A DNA stretch of 64,000 nucleotides, taken from CAYJBH01 sp964370765. Its GTDB lineage: Bacteria; Bacillota; Clostridia; Oscillospirales; Ruminococcaceae. The stretch lies in assembly GCA_964370765.1 (NCBI GenBank), contig CAYJKW010000002.1, positions 1-64,000 on the forward strand. Direction: 5' to 3'. The translations under genes and the position numbers were made by a program. The notes below the pieces were generated by a model. That model made no database searches. It was not told the DNA's origin and worked only from the letters and a program-made list of their open reading frames with translations. Below, one piece after another: positions 18,125 to 25,723 of this stretch. Position 1 is the stretch's first letter. Each line of letters begins with the position of its first letter.

Positions 18125-18859
18125 TTATTTGTATTCGAATGTTCCGAAAAACGAGCTTTTTTCACTACTATTGTTAAGACCATGAATAATGGTTTTCCTA
18201 CCGTCTATCGCCCTTTGGGTCGTAAAGCTATCATTAGGGCGAAGCTCTGATACAAAGTATAGCTCCATACGCTGTAGCCGGCTCATATCGGCCTCTTCCT
18301 CGGTTAGACTATCGTAGCAAAAGTCACCATATCGACCGTTGTTTACATGGCCAAGACCATCTATATAACTACGTTGAACCCTATGCACCTCTATGTCGGT
18401 GTATTCATATTTGCCTTTAAAGGTGGGGCGAGCCTCTAACATCAAAATGTTTTGCGGCTCCATCAACTTAAATGGAAGTGTTTTCGCCCTATAAATTTTA
18501 CGCTCTATAAGATCAAGTATTGTTGAGTATGTCGCACAGTTAAAAACTACATCGCCGCCCTCATTTTTCACCTGTAATTCTCTACGATAGAATATACCCT
18601 TATTTTCTGAATACCAGGTGTTTACAAAAAGTGGCTTTTCCCCTTCTATCGGGTTTACCATCTCGACACTAAGTGATAGTAGCACCCACGATAGGTTATT
18701 GTTTATCAATGTTGCAAAATCAACACCATAATCTTTAAGATGTAAGCCTGCTACAGTATTAACAACCGATTGTATTCCTGACGGCTTTAAAAACCCGTTA
18801 GTATCCAGCTGTGAAAACTCCGGTTCGTAGCGATAAACCTTATCCATTTCGTTATTCAT
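18125..18859 (-). CDS. Acyl-ACP thioesterase (FatA/FatB-type)
   Basis: A 244-residue double hot-dog enzyme that hydrolyses acyl-acyl carrier protein to free fatty acid. The catalytic half-site HVNNGRYGDF is seen near residue 171, and the first hot-dog repeat has the long helix with WVLLSLSVEM. Bacterial members of this family are common in Clostridia and of normal length here. Single gene with its own terminator; divergent from the small membrane protein gene. Confidence 0.82.
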   Translation of the reverse strand: MNNEMDKVYRYEPEFSQLDTNGFLKPSGIQSVVNTVAGLHLKDYGVDFATLINNNLSWVLLSLSVEMVNPIEGEKPLFVNTWYSENKGIFYRRELQVKNEGGDVVFNCATYSTILDLIERKIYRAKTLPFKLMEPQNILMLEARPTFKGKYEYTDIEVHRVQRSYIDGLGHVNNGRYGDFCYDSLTEEEADMSRLQRMELYFVSELRPNDSFTTQRAIDGRKTIIHGLNNSSEKSSFFGTFEYK

Positions 18860-18943
18860 ATAGCCCCTGTTTACTGCAATAATGTTATTTCTCTTTTATT
18901 ATATCAAAGATTTAATAAAAACACAAATATATTATTGCACGGT

Positions 18944-18973
18944 TTGACATCTGTCTGTTATATGTGATATATT
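18944..18973 (+). promoter_or_regulatory. Promoter of the small DUF4190-like gene
   Basis: TTGACA (18944-18949), 18-nt spacer, TATATT (18968-18973), about 30 nt before the start codon. Confidence 0.45.
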
Positions 18974-19001
18974 ATAGCTAAATAAATTTAAGAGGTGTAT
19001 T

Positions 19002-19268
19002 ATGGCAGTGGCAGCATTAGTTTGTGGCATTTTAGGAATTTTAGGGTCAATTATCTCAATCCCAATTATCTCAATGTTTACAATTGTATTCTCTATTATC
19101 GGTATTGTTCTGGGGGTTAATGCACGAAAAAACCCTACACAGCATAGGGGTATGGCTACCGCTGGTATGGTGTTGGGTATAATTGGCACAGTTATAACTG
19201 TAATAGGTTTTTTATTGGTAGCACTTTTTGTTGGTGCCGTAGGTGGTTTAGCCTCTTTAGCTTTTTAG
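19002..19268 (+). CDS. Small membrane protein, DUF4190-like
   Basis: An 88-residue protein with two or three hydrophobic helices and glycine-rich turns (LVCGILGILGSIIS, GVNARKNPTQHRG, AGMVLGIIGTVITVIG). The pattern of helix, basic ARKNP loop and GMATAGMVLGI matches DUF4190, a family of small integral membrane proteins of unknown function. AGAGGTG lies 5 nt before the ATG. Monocistronic, with a promoter upstream and a terminator downstream. Confidence 0.72.
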   Translation: MAVAALVCGILGILGSIISIPIISMFTIVFSIIGIVLGVNARKNPTQHRGMATAGMVLGIIGTVITVIGFLLVALFVGAVGGLASLAF

Positions 19269-19284
19269 CTTAATTTAAATAGGA

Positions 19285-19325
19285 TTAGCCGATAAAGGGT
19301 TTAAACTTTATCGGCTAATTTTTTT
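19285..19325. terminator. Bidirectional terminator between the DUF4190-like and LytM genes
   Basis: 13-bp stem (19285-19297 with 19306-19318) followed by a T-run on the plus strand. It lies between two convergent genes. Confidence 0.75.
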
Positions 19326-19326
19326 A

Positions 19327-20493
19327 TTATCTACTGCTATATGGGGGTAAAAGAGGCTCGGGGTTAACTGCGTCGCCGCCCTGCACAATCTCAAAATGCA
19401 GGTGTGATCCAAAGGAATTGCCTGTGTTTCCGACGTAGGCTATTATCTGCCCCTGTGAAACGGTGGCCCCGTTTGATACCGCAAGAGAATTGCAGTGTCC
19501 ATACAACGTGACCATTCCGCCACCATGGTCTATCATCAAATAATTACCATAACCGCTGCCACTATATATAGCCCTTACTACTGTACCACTATTAGATGCC
19601 ACAATAGGTTTGCCATGAATACTCTCCTGTACGTCCCATTCTGTTGCGATATCTATACCAATATGGTCATCCCATATACCATTTAAAAGTCTCATGCCGA
19701 ATTGGCTTGATATTCTTGGGTAGCCCGGCACAGGCCAAGCCCAGTCTCCACCTACATATTCGCCGGTCGAGTTTGCACCGGTTTCTGCCCTTGCAGCCTC
19801 ATACTCTGCCTTAGCTGCTTCATATTCTGCCATTATTCTATCATTTTCTATGCTTGCCGCCTCGGACTCGGCATTTAGGGAATCAAGGCTTTCATCCGCT
19901 AGCTGTAATGCCGAGCCATAGTCTGACTTAGCCTGTTCAAGCTGATGTTGTTTTTCCTCTAAATCTAGTAGCTGTGCCTGTAACGCCTCCTCCTGCACCT
20001 CTAAATCTTTCCGCTGATTATTTAGCTCAACTATAAGCTCGTTGTCGGCCTTTGCCACCCTTTGAACCGAGTCTGCAGCCGTTAAAAAATCTGAAAAACT
20101 TGTTGCACTTAAAAGGATTGAAAGTGTTCCGGTATTACGCGTAATATACATCGCCCTTAACCGTTCCCCCAACAGCACCTCACTGGTTGCTATGTCAAGC
20201 ATCTTTATATCTATCTGCTGTTGTTTTGCTGATATTGCCGTGCGTTGCTCGGTAATGTCAATAAGTAGCAACTCTATCTGTTCCTCGGTTATCGCCAGCT
20301 GTTGTGCCGCATTTTGTTTCTTTTCTTCTTGTAGTTCTATATTATCCTCTATCTGATCCTGCTGCACTTTCGAATCCTCTAACTCGGCTGCAAGCTCGTC
20401 CAGCCGTGCTGTGCTAACTGCAAAAGCCGGCAGTAGCATAGCGGCAAACACAGCTACTATAAGCGCCAAACTTATAAAAGCTTTTTTAAACAT
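19327..20493 (-). CDS. Murein hydrolase (activator) with coiled coil and LytM/M23 domain
   Basis: A 388-residue secreted protein with a signal peptide (1-25), a long coiled coil (about 30-235, rich in Gln, Glu, Leu) and a C-terminal M23 domain (about 262-385). The zinc site appears intact: HIGID (His and Asp), LYGHC and HLHFE. This is the EnvC/PcsB-type layout, which cuts peptide cross-bridges at division or activates other hydrolases. It starts 32 nt after the BlaR1-LytM gene and shares that operon, so its expression is probably set by the BlaI repressor. Confidence 0.86.
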   Translation of the reverse strand: MFKKAFISLALIVAVFAAMLLPAFAVSTARLDELAAELEDSKVQQDQIEDNIELQEEKKQNAAQQLAITEEQIELLLIDITEQRTAISAKQQQIDIKMLDIATSEVLLGERLRAMYITRNTGTLSILLSATSFSDFLTAADSVQRVAKADNELIVELNNQRKDLEVQEEALQAQLLDLEEKQHQLEQAKSDYGSALQLADESLDSLNAESEAASIENDRIMAEYEAAKAEYEAARAETGANSTGEYVGGDWAWPVPGYPRISSQFGMRLLNGIWDDHIGIDIATEWDVQESIHGKPIVASNSGTVVRAIYSGSGYGNYLMIDHGGGMVTLYGHCNSLAVSNGATVSQGQIIAYVGNTGNSFGSHLHFEIVQGGDAVNPEPLLPPYSSR

Positions 20494-20524
20494 AATAATT
20501 TTACCTTCTAGTTAATAACATGTC

Positions 20525-21994
20525 TTACACGCTATCATTCAACTGTTGATAACTATAATTGATCGCCTGCTCTACCTGTGGGGGGTTGTACAACGCATAG
20601 AAAGGATATTCCAAAGCACTATCTCCTCCGGATGCCGAAATATCTATATTTTCCAAATCATTCCTAACCTCAAAGTGTAGCTGAGATCCGGCGGAGTTAC
20701 CGGTACTACCTACCTCGGCCACGATTTCGCCCTGTTCTACCACCTGTCCCTGCTCTACCATTATGTCATCACAGTGCGCATAAAGGCTAAATATCTTATT
20801 GTCATGTTCAATTACAAGATATTTACCGTAGCCGCTAAGCGGTTCCTTTTGCACCTCAATTACAGTACCCGCTGCAGATGCATAAATTTCACTACCTTTT
20901 TCTGCAGTCATATCTAAGCCCCAGTACTCAATATAGCCATTAGATAGATTATAGCTTCTTGAAACTTTAAAGTCGCTAAGCGGAAGCATATATTTAGAAT
21001 CCTGCAACAATTCACCTTTATCAAGCTGTGCCATAGGCTGTGTAAACACTGTGTTGACAACCGGAGGTGACGTTATAATATTAACAGGGTGTGTAATCTT
21101 GCTAAAGCTGACTAACAGGAAAAGAACCGGCACTAAAAGTAATAATAAATTTATTATCACCCCTACCTTGCGATGGTTTAGTATATTTATTATGCGCCTT
21201 TCGGGATTGCCTACCGAAAACAGGGGCGAGAACACAAGACGCCTATCAGTAGCAAAGCGCAAAAGCGATTCAGCATATCCGACCTTTTGTATGTTTTCTT
21301 TTTTCGCAACAGCCCTTTCGTCACAAGCCATCTCCATATCGTTATTCATAAAATGATATGCTATCCATGCAAAAGGATTAAACCAATGTATCATGGTTAT
21401 AGCAAAGAAAACAGGTTTTGTTAGATGGTCAAAACGGTTAATGTGTGCCTGCTCGTGCAACACAATATTATTAAAGTCTTCTTGAGAAATATTACTTGGT
21501 AGATATATTTTAGGGTTAATTACACCAAGCACAAAGGGGGTCTTAATATCATCACAGCGATAGATACGCCCCTTTTCCTTTATGGCAAAGCGTACACCTA
21601 TCTTAATAATTATATAGGAAGCAACCATATAGATAAAAAGCACTATAACACCTGCAAGCCAGATATTTACAAAAACTTCAGTCACATTTTGGGCTTGCGG
21701 CAATGCTTCGGTAATACTAGGAATTGCAGCACCAATATCAGGAATCGCAACACCGGCAGATATATCGGGTACCGTTAATGTTCCCTGTGTGACACCTCCC
21801 TGTACCGTTATGGCCGGAAGTATAGGTAGTTCAGCACTGAAAGGTATTGCAAAACGCATAAACACGACAACCCACATCAGATAGGAAAGTTGTCTTGGAG
21901 CCTTTCGTAAAAGTATCCTTGCTATAAGTACAACAAAGGCGGCAACAGTTCCGGAAATTGTAAGATCTATAAACAGGTCGAATAGATTACTCAT
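20525..21994 (-). CDS. BlaR1-like M56 sensor protease fused to a degenerate LytM domain
   Basis: A 489-residue membrane protein. The N-terminal M56 part has helices at about 8-29, 36-53, 107-130 and 277-299, the gluzincin motif H180-E-Q-A-H184 and the ACDERAVA segment near 223. In BlaR1/MecR1 this domain cleaves the cognate BlaI repressor after an outside signal. The outside sensor is usually a penicillin-binding domain; here it is a LytM/M23 domain (about 335-448). That LytM copy has lost key residues: Tyr357 stands where the HxxxD zinc His should be, and Gln438 replaces the first His of HxH, while Asp361, His407 and His440 remain. It is probably a non-catalytic peptidoglycan-binding sensor. 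Located 2 nt after blaI and 31 nt before an intact LytM hydrolase. Confidence 0.83.
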   Translation of the reverse strand: MSNLFDLFIDLTISGTVAAFVVLIARILLRKAPRQLSYLMWVVVFMRFAIPFSAELPILPAITVQGGVTQGTLTVPDISAGVAIPDIGAAIPSITEALPQAQNVTEVFVNIWLAGVIVLFIYMVASYIIIKIGVRFAIKEKGRIYRCDDIKTPFVLGVINPKIYLPSNISQEDFNNIVLHEQAHINRFDHLTKPVFFAITMIHWFNPFAWIAYHFMNNDMEMACDERAVAKKENIQKVGYAESLLRFATDRRLVFSPLFSVGNPERRIINILNHRKVGVIINLLLLLVPVLFLLVSFSKITHPVNIITSPPVVNTVFTQPMAQLDKGELLQDSKYMLPLSDFKVSRSYNLSNGYIEYWGLDMTAEKGSEIYASAAGTVIEVQKEPLSGYGKYLVIEHDNKIFSLYAHCDDIMVEQGQVVEQGEIVAEVGSTGNSAGSQLHFEVRNDLENIDISASGGDSALEYPFYALYNPPQVEQAINYSYQQLNDSV

Positions 21995-21996
21995 AC

Positions 21997-22359
21997 TCAG
22001 CTCTCCTTATGCTGTTCTATAATAGCCTTTAGCAACTGTGCCTCCTGATCAGTAATCTTTTGCCCACCCATAAATGCTGTAAGAAAGTTGGGTAACGATC
22101 CCCCAAAATTCTGCTCTACCGCATCCCTACTTCGATAATTTTCCATCTCCTGCCTTGATATTACGGCCGTAACTATCGACTCGTTATTTTCCACTACGCC
22201 CTTTTGGCATAACTTTTTAAGCATAGTAAACGTCGTGGATTTTTTCCAGCCAAACATCTGCTGGCAAACCTCCACTAATTGTTTTGATTTTAACGGTTCA
22301 TTATCGTAAATAAGCTGCAAAAAGCGATATTCTGTATTACTTAGTTTTAAGTCTATCAT
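21997..22359 (-). CDS. blaI: BlaI/MecI/CopY-family repressor
   Basis: A 120-residue winged-helix repressor. Family marks are LSNTEYRFLQLIYDNEP at the N-terminus and WKKSTTFTMLKKLCQKGVV, the recognition-helix region. BlaI is normally cut by its BlaR1 partner, which releases target promoters. The start ATG at 22359 has AGGAGG 8 nt upstream and itself lies inside one of two matching palindromes, so self-repression is likely. First gene of the blaI, blaR1-LytM, LytM operon. Targets are probably cell-wall enzymes; no beta-lactamase is nearby. Confidence 0.86.
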   Translation of the reverse strand: MIDLKLSNTEYRFLQLIYDNEPLKSKQLVEVCQQMFGWKKSTTFTMLKKLCQKGVVENNESIVTAVISRQEMENYRSRDAVEQNFGGSLPNFLTAFMGGQKITDQEAQLLKAIIEQHKES

Positions 22360-22366
22360 TGTAGAC
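22351..22366. promoter_or_regulatory. Probable BlaI operator 2, over the start codon
   Basis: GTCTAT-CATT-GTAGAC. This 16-bp inverted repeat covers the blaI start codon. It differs from the upstream copy by one arm base and the centre, and lies exactly 30 bp from it. Confidence 0.55.
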
Positions 22367-22380
22367 CTCCTTTTCCCTTA

Positions 22381-22396
22381 GTCTATAACAATAGAC
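22381..22396. promoter_or_regulatory. Probable BlaI operator 1, over the -10 element
   Basis: GTCTAT-AACA-ATAGAC, a perfect 6-bp inverted repeat with 4-nt centre, overlapping the inferred -10 of the blaI promoter. Confidence 0.6.
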
Positions 22397-22408
22397 CACA
22401 ATTGTCAA
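22382..22408 (-). promoter_or_regulatory. Promoter of the blaI operon
   Basis: Minus strand: consensus -35 TTGACA (22408-22403) and TATAGA (22387-22382) with a short 15-nt spacer. The -10 lies within operator 1. Confidence 0.5.
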
Positions 22409-22430
22409 GCCCTTTTTAGCAATTATTTTC

Positions 22431-22459
22431 TTGAAAAAAAGGCTAAACTATGTTATTGT
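22431..22459 (+). promoter_or_regulatory. Promoter of rmlC
   Basis: TTGAAA (22431-22436), 17-nt spacer, TATTGT (22454-22459), 31 nt before the start codon. It is divergent from the blaI promoter, so the operators could affect both. Confidence 0.45.
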
Positions 22460-22490
22460 ATAACAGAAAGATGTTTTATAAGGGTGGTAT

Positions 22491-23054
22491 ATGTCCAACT
22501 TTACCTTCACAACCACAGCGCTAAAAGATGCAATAATAATTACACCGAAAAAATTTGGTGATGAGCGTGGTTTTTTTATGGAGACCTATCGTAAAAATGT
22601 ATTCGCACAGGGTGGGATTTCTGCAGAATTTGTACAGGACAACTGCTCCAGAAGTGTAAAAGGTGTACTGCGGGGGCTACATTTTCAAAAACTAAAGCCA
22701 CAGGGTAAACTTGTGCGTGCATCTATCGGAACGGTTTTAGACGTAGCTGTTGATTTAAGGCCAAACAGCCCCACATTTGGACAAAGCCTGTCCGTGTTAC
22801 TTAGCGCGGAAGAGGGGACTATGTTCTATGTGCCGGAAGGATTTGCACACGGATTTTGTGTCTTGTCCGATATAGCGGAGTTTTCCTACAAATGCACAAA
22901 CTTATATGATCCATCCGACGAGGGGGGCATTATATATAATGATCCAACATTTAGTATAGACTGGCAGCTAAGCGGCGACCCATCGCTATCGCCAAAAGAT
23001 AAAGTATTACCAACATTTAAGGAGCAAGATTTCAGCTTCTATGACCATCTGTAA
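22491..23054 (+). CDS. rmlC: dTDP-4-dehydrorhamnose 3,5-epimerase
   Basis: A 187-residue cupin enzyme that epimerises dTDP-4-keto-6-deoxyglucose at C3 and C5 on the way to dTDP-L-rhamnose. Typical opening ALKDAIIITPKKFGDERGFF, catalytic His region VLRGLHFQ and the late motif FYVPEGFAHGFCVLS are all present; length is standard. No rmlA, rmlB or rmlD is in the window. Rhamnose could feed the surface glycan made by the export operon at 7.7-14.9 kb. Followed at 14 nt by an HD-domain gene. Confidence 0.92.
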   Translation: MSNFTFTTTALKDAIIITPKKFGDERGFFMETYRKNVFAQGGISAEFVQDNCSRSVKGVLRGLHFQKLKPQGKLVRASIGTVLDVAVDLRPNSPTFGQSLSVLLSAEEGTMFYVPEGFAHGFCVLSDIAEFSYKCTNLYDPSDEGGIIYNDPTFSIDWQLSGDPSLSPKDKVLPTFKEQDFSFYDHL

Positions 23055-23068
23055 AAGGAGAACTATTT

Positions 23069-23623
23069 ATGGCAACTATATTGACAATAGATAAGGCAAG
23101 AGAGATTTTCAAAAAACATAATGATGAGCCTTTCCATACACAGCATAGCGAAACAGTAGGCAAGGTAATGGGATATTTTGCCAACGAGAATGCAGAGGAT
23201 GTTGAGTATTGGACGGCGATTGGCATACTACATGACGTGGATTTCGGTAGATACCCAACCGAGCACTGCAAAAAATGTTTTGAGCTTTTAGAGGCAGAAG
23301 GAATAGAGGTGAGCGCAATACGATCAATAGCCAGTCACGCTTATGGCATATGCTCCGACATAGAGCCGGTAAGTCAGATGGAAAAGATATTGTTTGCAGT
23401 AGATGAACTTACAGGCCTTATAGGTGCTGCAGCCCTTATGCGACCATCTAAAAGTGTATCGGATATGGATTTAAAATCGGTAAAGAAAAAATTTAAAACA
23501 AAAGCCTTTGCCGCAGGTTGTGATAGGGACACAATACAAAAAGGAGCCGATAATCTTGGCTGGCAGCTTGACGAACTGTTGCTAAAAACCCTTGACGCCA
23601 TGAAAGCAACCGAGAACAGGTAG
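23069..23623 (+). CDS. HD-domain phosphohydrolase
   Basis: A 184-residue cytoplasmic protein with an HD metal site: His in TQHSETVG, then GILHDVDFGRYP for the His-Asp pair and SHAYG further on. This class often hydrolyses nucleotides or phosphate esters in a metal-dependent way. GGAGAA lies before the start. It lies between rmlC and a GNAT gene with gaps of 14 and 6 nt, so it is in an operon. No specific substrate can be named. Confidence 0.78.
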   Translation: MATILTIDKAREIFKKHNDEPFHTQHSETVGKVMGYFANENAEDVEYWTAIGILHDVDFGRYPTEHCKKCFELLEAEGIEVSAIRSIASHAYGICSDIEPVSQMEKILFAVDELTGLIGAAALMRPSKSVSDMDLKSVKKKFKTKAFAAGCDRDTIQKGADNLGWQLDELLLKTLDAMKATENR

Positions 23624-23629
23624 GTTTTT

Positions 23630-24193
23630 ATGATAACAGGTATCATTAGGCAGGCCACCGAGAGGGACAGTGAGCGTATACTGGAAATCTACAGTCCATA
23701 CATAGAAAATACAACCATTACATTTGAAATAGATGTTCCAACTATAGCCGAGTTTACACAACGGGTAAAAAACATAAGCAGTTATTACCCCTATCTTGTC
23801 TATGTAACCGACGAAAAGATTGTAGGTTATGCCTATGCATCCCTATATCGAGATCGTCCTGCATTCCGTTTTGATGTAGAAGTATCTATCTATCTTGATA
23901 CAAGTTGCACCGGTAATGGTGTTGGTTCAAAACTGTATGATAAACTTTTTGAACTGCTTAAAATGCAAGGATTTTATAACGCTTACTCCGGTATAACAAT
24001 GCCTAATAATGGTAGCGAAGCACTTCATAAAAAGTTTGGATTCAGTGAGATAGGCATCTACACCTGCGCAGGCTTTAAGCATGGTGGTTGGCATGATGTT
24101 AAATGGTTGCAAAAGCAGATTAGACCCTATGACACAAATCCAAAAGAGGTTGTGCCGATATACAACCTACCTAGTAATGCTGTTAGCGGTTGA
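23630..24193 (+). CDS. GNAT N-acetyltransferase, phosphinothricin acetyltransferase-like
   Basis: A 187-residue acetyl-CoA-dependent N-acetyltransferase. It resembles the Pat/Bar subgroup: opening IIRQATERDSERILEIYSPY, TTITFEIDVP, the YAYASLYRDRPAFRFDVEVSIYL core, the acetyl-CoA loop TGNGVGSKLYD and end segment GFKHGGWHDVKWLQK. This subgroup acetylates phosphinothricin or, more often, unknown amines such as methionine analogues. 6 nt after the HD-domain gene. Confidence 0.83.
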   Translation: MITGIIRQATERDSERILEIYSPYIENTTITFEIDVPTIAEFTQRVKNISSYYPYLVYVTDEKIVGYAYASLYRDRPAFRFDVEVSIYLDTSCTGNGVGSKLYDKLFELLKMQGFYNAYSGITMPNNGSEALHKKFGFSEIGIYTCAGFKHGGWHDVKWLQKQIRPYDTNPKEVVPIYNLPSNAVSG

Positions 24194-24218
24194 CTTAGCC
24201 GATAATAAATTTTATAAT
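24190..24218 (+). promoter_or_regulatory. Promoter of the CorA gene
   Basis: TTGACT (24190-24195), 17-nt spacer, TATAAT (24213-24218), overlapping the end of the GNAT gene. Confidence 0.6.
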
Positions 24219-24253
24219 AGATATAGTAGCTGATTTAACCTGATAGGTGATGT

Positions 24254-25189
24254 ATGATAGAAATTTTAAAAACTGTTAATAACACTACCCGTATTCAGGC
24301 GGAACTTAGCGACGATTGTTGGATAAATGTAGTTTCCCCAACTACCGATGAGGTAAACTATCTAATTAACGTTATTGGAATTGAGGAAGATTTTATTCTA
24401 TCCGCAATTGACCCGGAGGAAACGTCCCATATTGATATAGAAGATGATCAGATGCTTATCGTTGTAGACGTTCCTACCACCGATGATTCTACCGATGTAT
24501 CGGTACCTTATACAACAATTCCTATATCCATAATTTTTGTTAAGAAATATATTATTACGATAGCATTAAAACAACATACATTTATAACAAATATGGCATC
24601 GGGTGCCGATAGAAGTATATATACATACATGCATACCCGGTTTACACTACAGATACTGTTTAGAATTGCAAAACGTTATCTTGTGTATCTAAAAGAGATT
24701 GATAAGATGACATCTCAAACCGAAAAACAGCTGCAAAAAACACTGCAAAACAAAGAGATTATTAGCCTACTTGGCATCGAAAAATCACTGGTATTTTTTT
24801 CCACATCACTAAAGAGTATCGAATTGATGTTAAATAAAATTTCTCGTGGCAGGGTGCTAAAAATGTACGAGGACGATAGGGATATTCTTGATGATGTAAT
24901 TATCGAAACAAGTCAGGCAAGGGAGATGTGTATTATCTATACACGTACCCTAAACAGTACCATGGATGCATACTCGTCCATTATTTCAAACAATCTTAAT
25001 ATTGTAATGCGCACCCTTACATCTGTTACCCTTGTAGCGGCAGTACCTACAGTTATTAGTAGCCTTTATGGCATGAATATAGTGCACGGTATGCCGTTTG
25101 ATGATTTTTGGTGGGCGCCCGTATCTATAACTACGGGTATCAGCGTACTTGTTTTGCTTATACTTGCAAAAAAGGGAATGTTTAAATAA
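24254..25189 (+). CDS. corA: CorA-family divalent cation transporter
   Basis: A 311-residue CorA-type Mg2+ (or Co2+/Ni2+) channel. The long soluble N-terminal part is followed by a stalk helix and two C-terminal membrane helices, with the signature YGMN at about residue 273, just after the first helix. The acidic loop following it (VHGMPFDDFWW) faces outside. Own promoter just upstream. Length and topology are normal for the family. Confidence 0.88.
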   Translation: MIEILKTVNNTTRIQAELSDDCWINVVSPTTDEVNYLINVIGIEEDFILSAIDPEETSHIDIEDDQMLIVVDVPTTDDSTDVSVPYTTIPISIIFVKKYIITIALKQHTFITNMASGADRSIYTYMHTRFTLQILFRIAKRYLVYLKEIDKMTSQTEKQLQKTLQNKEIISLLGIEKSLVFFSTSLKSIELMLNKISRGRVLKMYEDDRDILDDVIIETSQAREMCIIYTRTLNSTMDAYSSIISNNLNIVMRTLTSVTLVAAVPTVISSLYGMNIVHGMPFDDFWWAPVSITTGISVLVLLILAKKGMFK

Positions 25190-25304
25190 TAAGGGTAGCC
25201 TGCCTACCGCAGGCAAAATGTTTATTACCCCAATTTACAGTTAATGGATTTTTAATTTATGGCGATCTTGCTATAAAACATGCTTATAAACAAACCCAGC
25301 AAAA

Positions 25305-25328
25305 GCGTTAAAAGTATACTTTTAACGC
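25305..25328. repeat. Perfect 24-bp palindrome
   Basis: GCGTTAAAAGTA joined directly to TACTTTTAACGC. It has no loop and no following T-run, so it reads more like a protein-binding site than a terminator. Confidence 0.6.
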
Positions 25329-25655
25329 CGCTTAACAAGACTTCCAACTTTTCCCATGTCGGATTTTTTGTATAACAGCAAATCTTTGCACATGTATGGA
25401 CGTATTCAGCTGCGACGCAATGGAAAATATTGTAAATTACATAAGGCGTGCAGGAAAAAGTTTAATTGTAATTATTTAAAGTAACACACTTGTAAAAAAA
25501 TTGCTCAAAACATTGTATCATTACCCGTAGATAAAACCGATGGACAATGATGTAACTATCGGGCTGTTTAACTTTGCATTTAATTTATATTTTGCTGTTA
25601 ATAAGTGACTAAACAACAGATTTAAGGTAGCAATCGAGATTTGAATCACTTTATC

Positions 25656-25665
25656 TTGTATACAA
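25656..25665. promoter_or_regulatory. TTGTATACAA palindrome upstream of the COG2509 flavoprotein
   Basis: Perfect 10-bp palindrome 58 nt before the start codon, identical to the one at 4773-4782 upstream of the other FAD-dependent oxidoreductase. Confidence 0.35.
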
Positions 25666-25723
25666 AATGTTGTTTAACCATTAAACCCAACTTATATTAG
25701 AATAATCGATAGAGGTACCAACT

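Larger units (their letters stand above)
25190..25723. other. A+T-rich intergenic region with a 24-bp palindrome
   Basis: 534 nt without a convincing gene. It has a small hairpin after corA (25198-25203 with 25209-25214), the perfect palindrome at 25305-25328 and TTGTATACAA at 25656-25665. I see no open frame with a ribosome-binding site and no recognisable riboswitch or small RNA. Confidence 0.45.

Noticed and set aside
25190..25723. Riboswitch or small RNA before the COG2509 flavoprotein
   Set aside because: Only simple palindromes were found; I could not identify any conserved riboswitch core.
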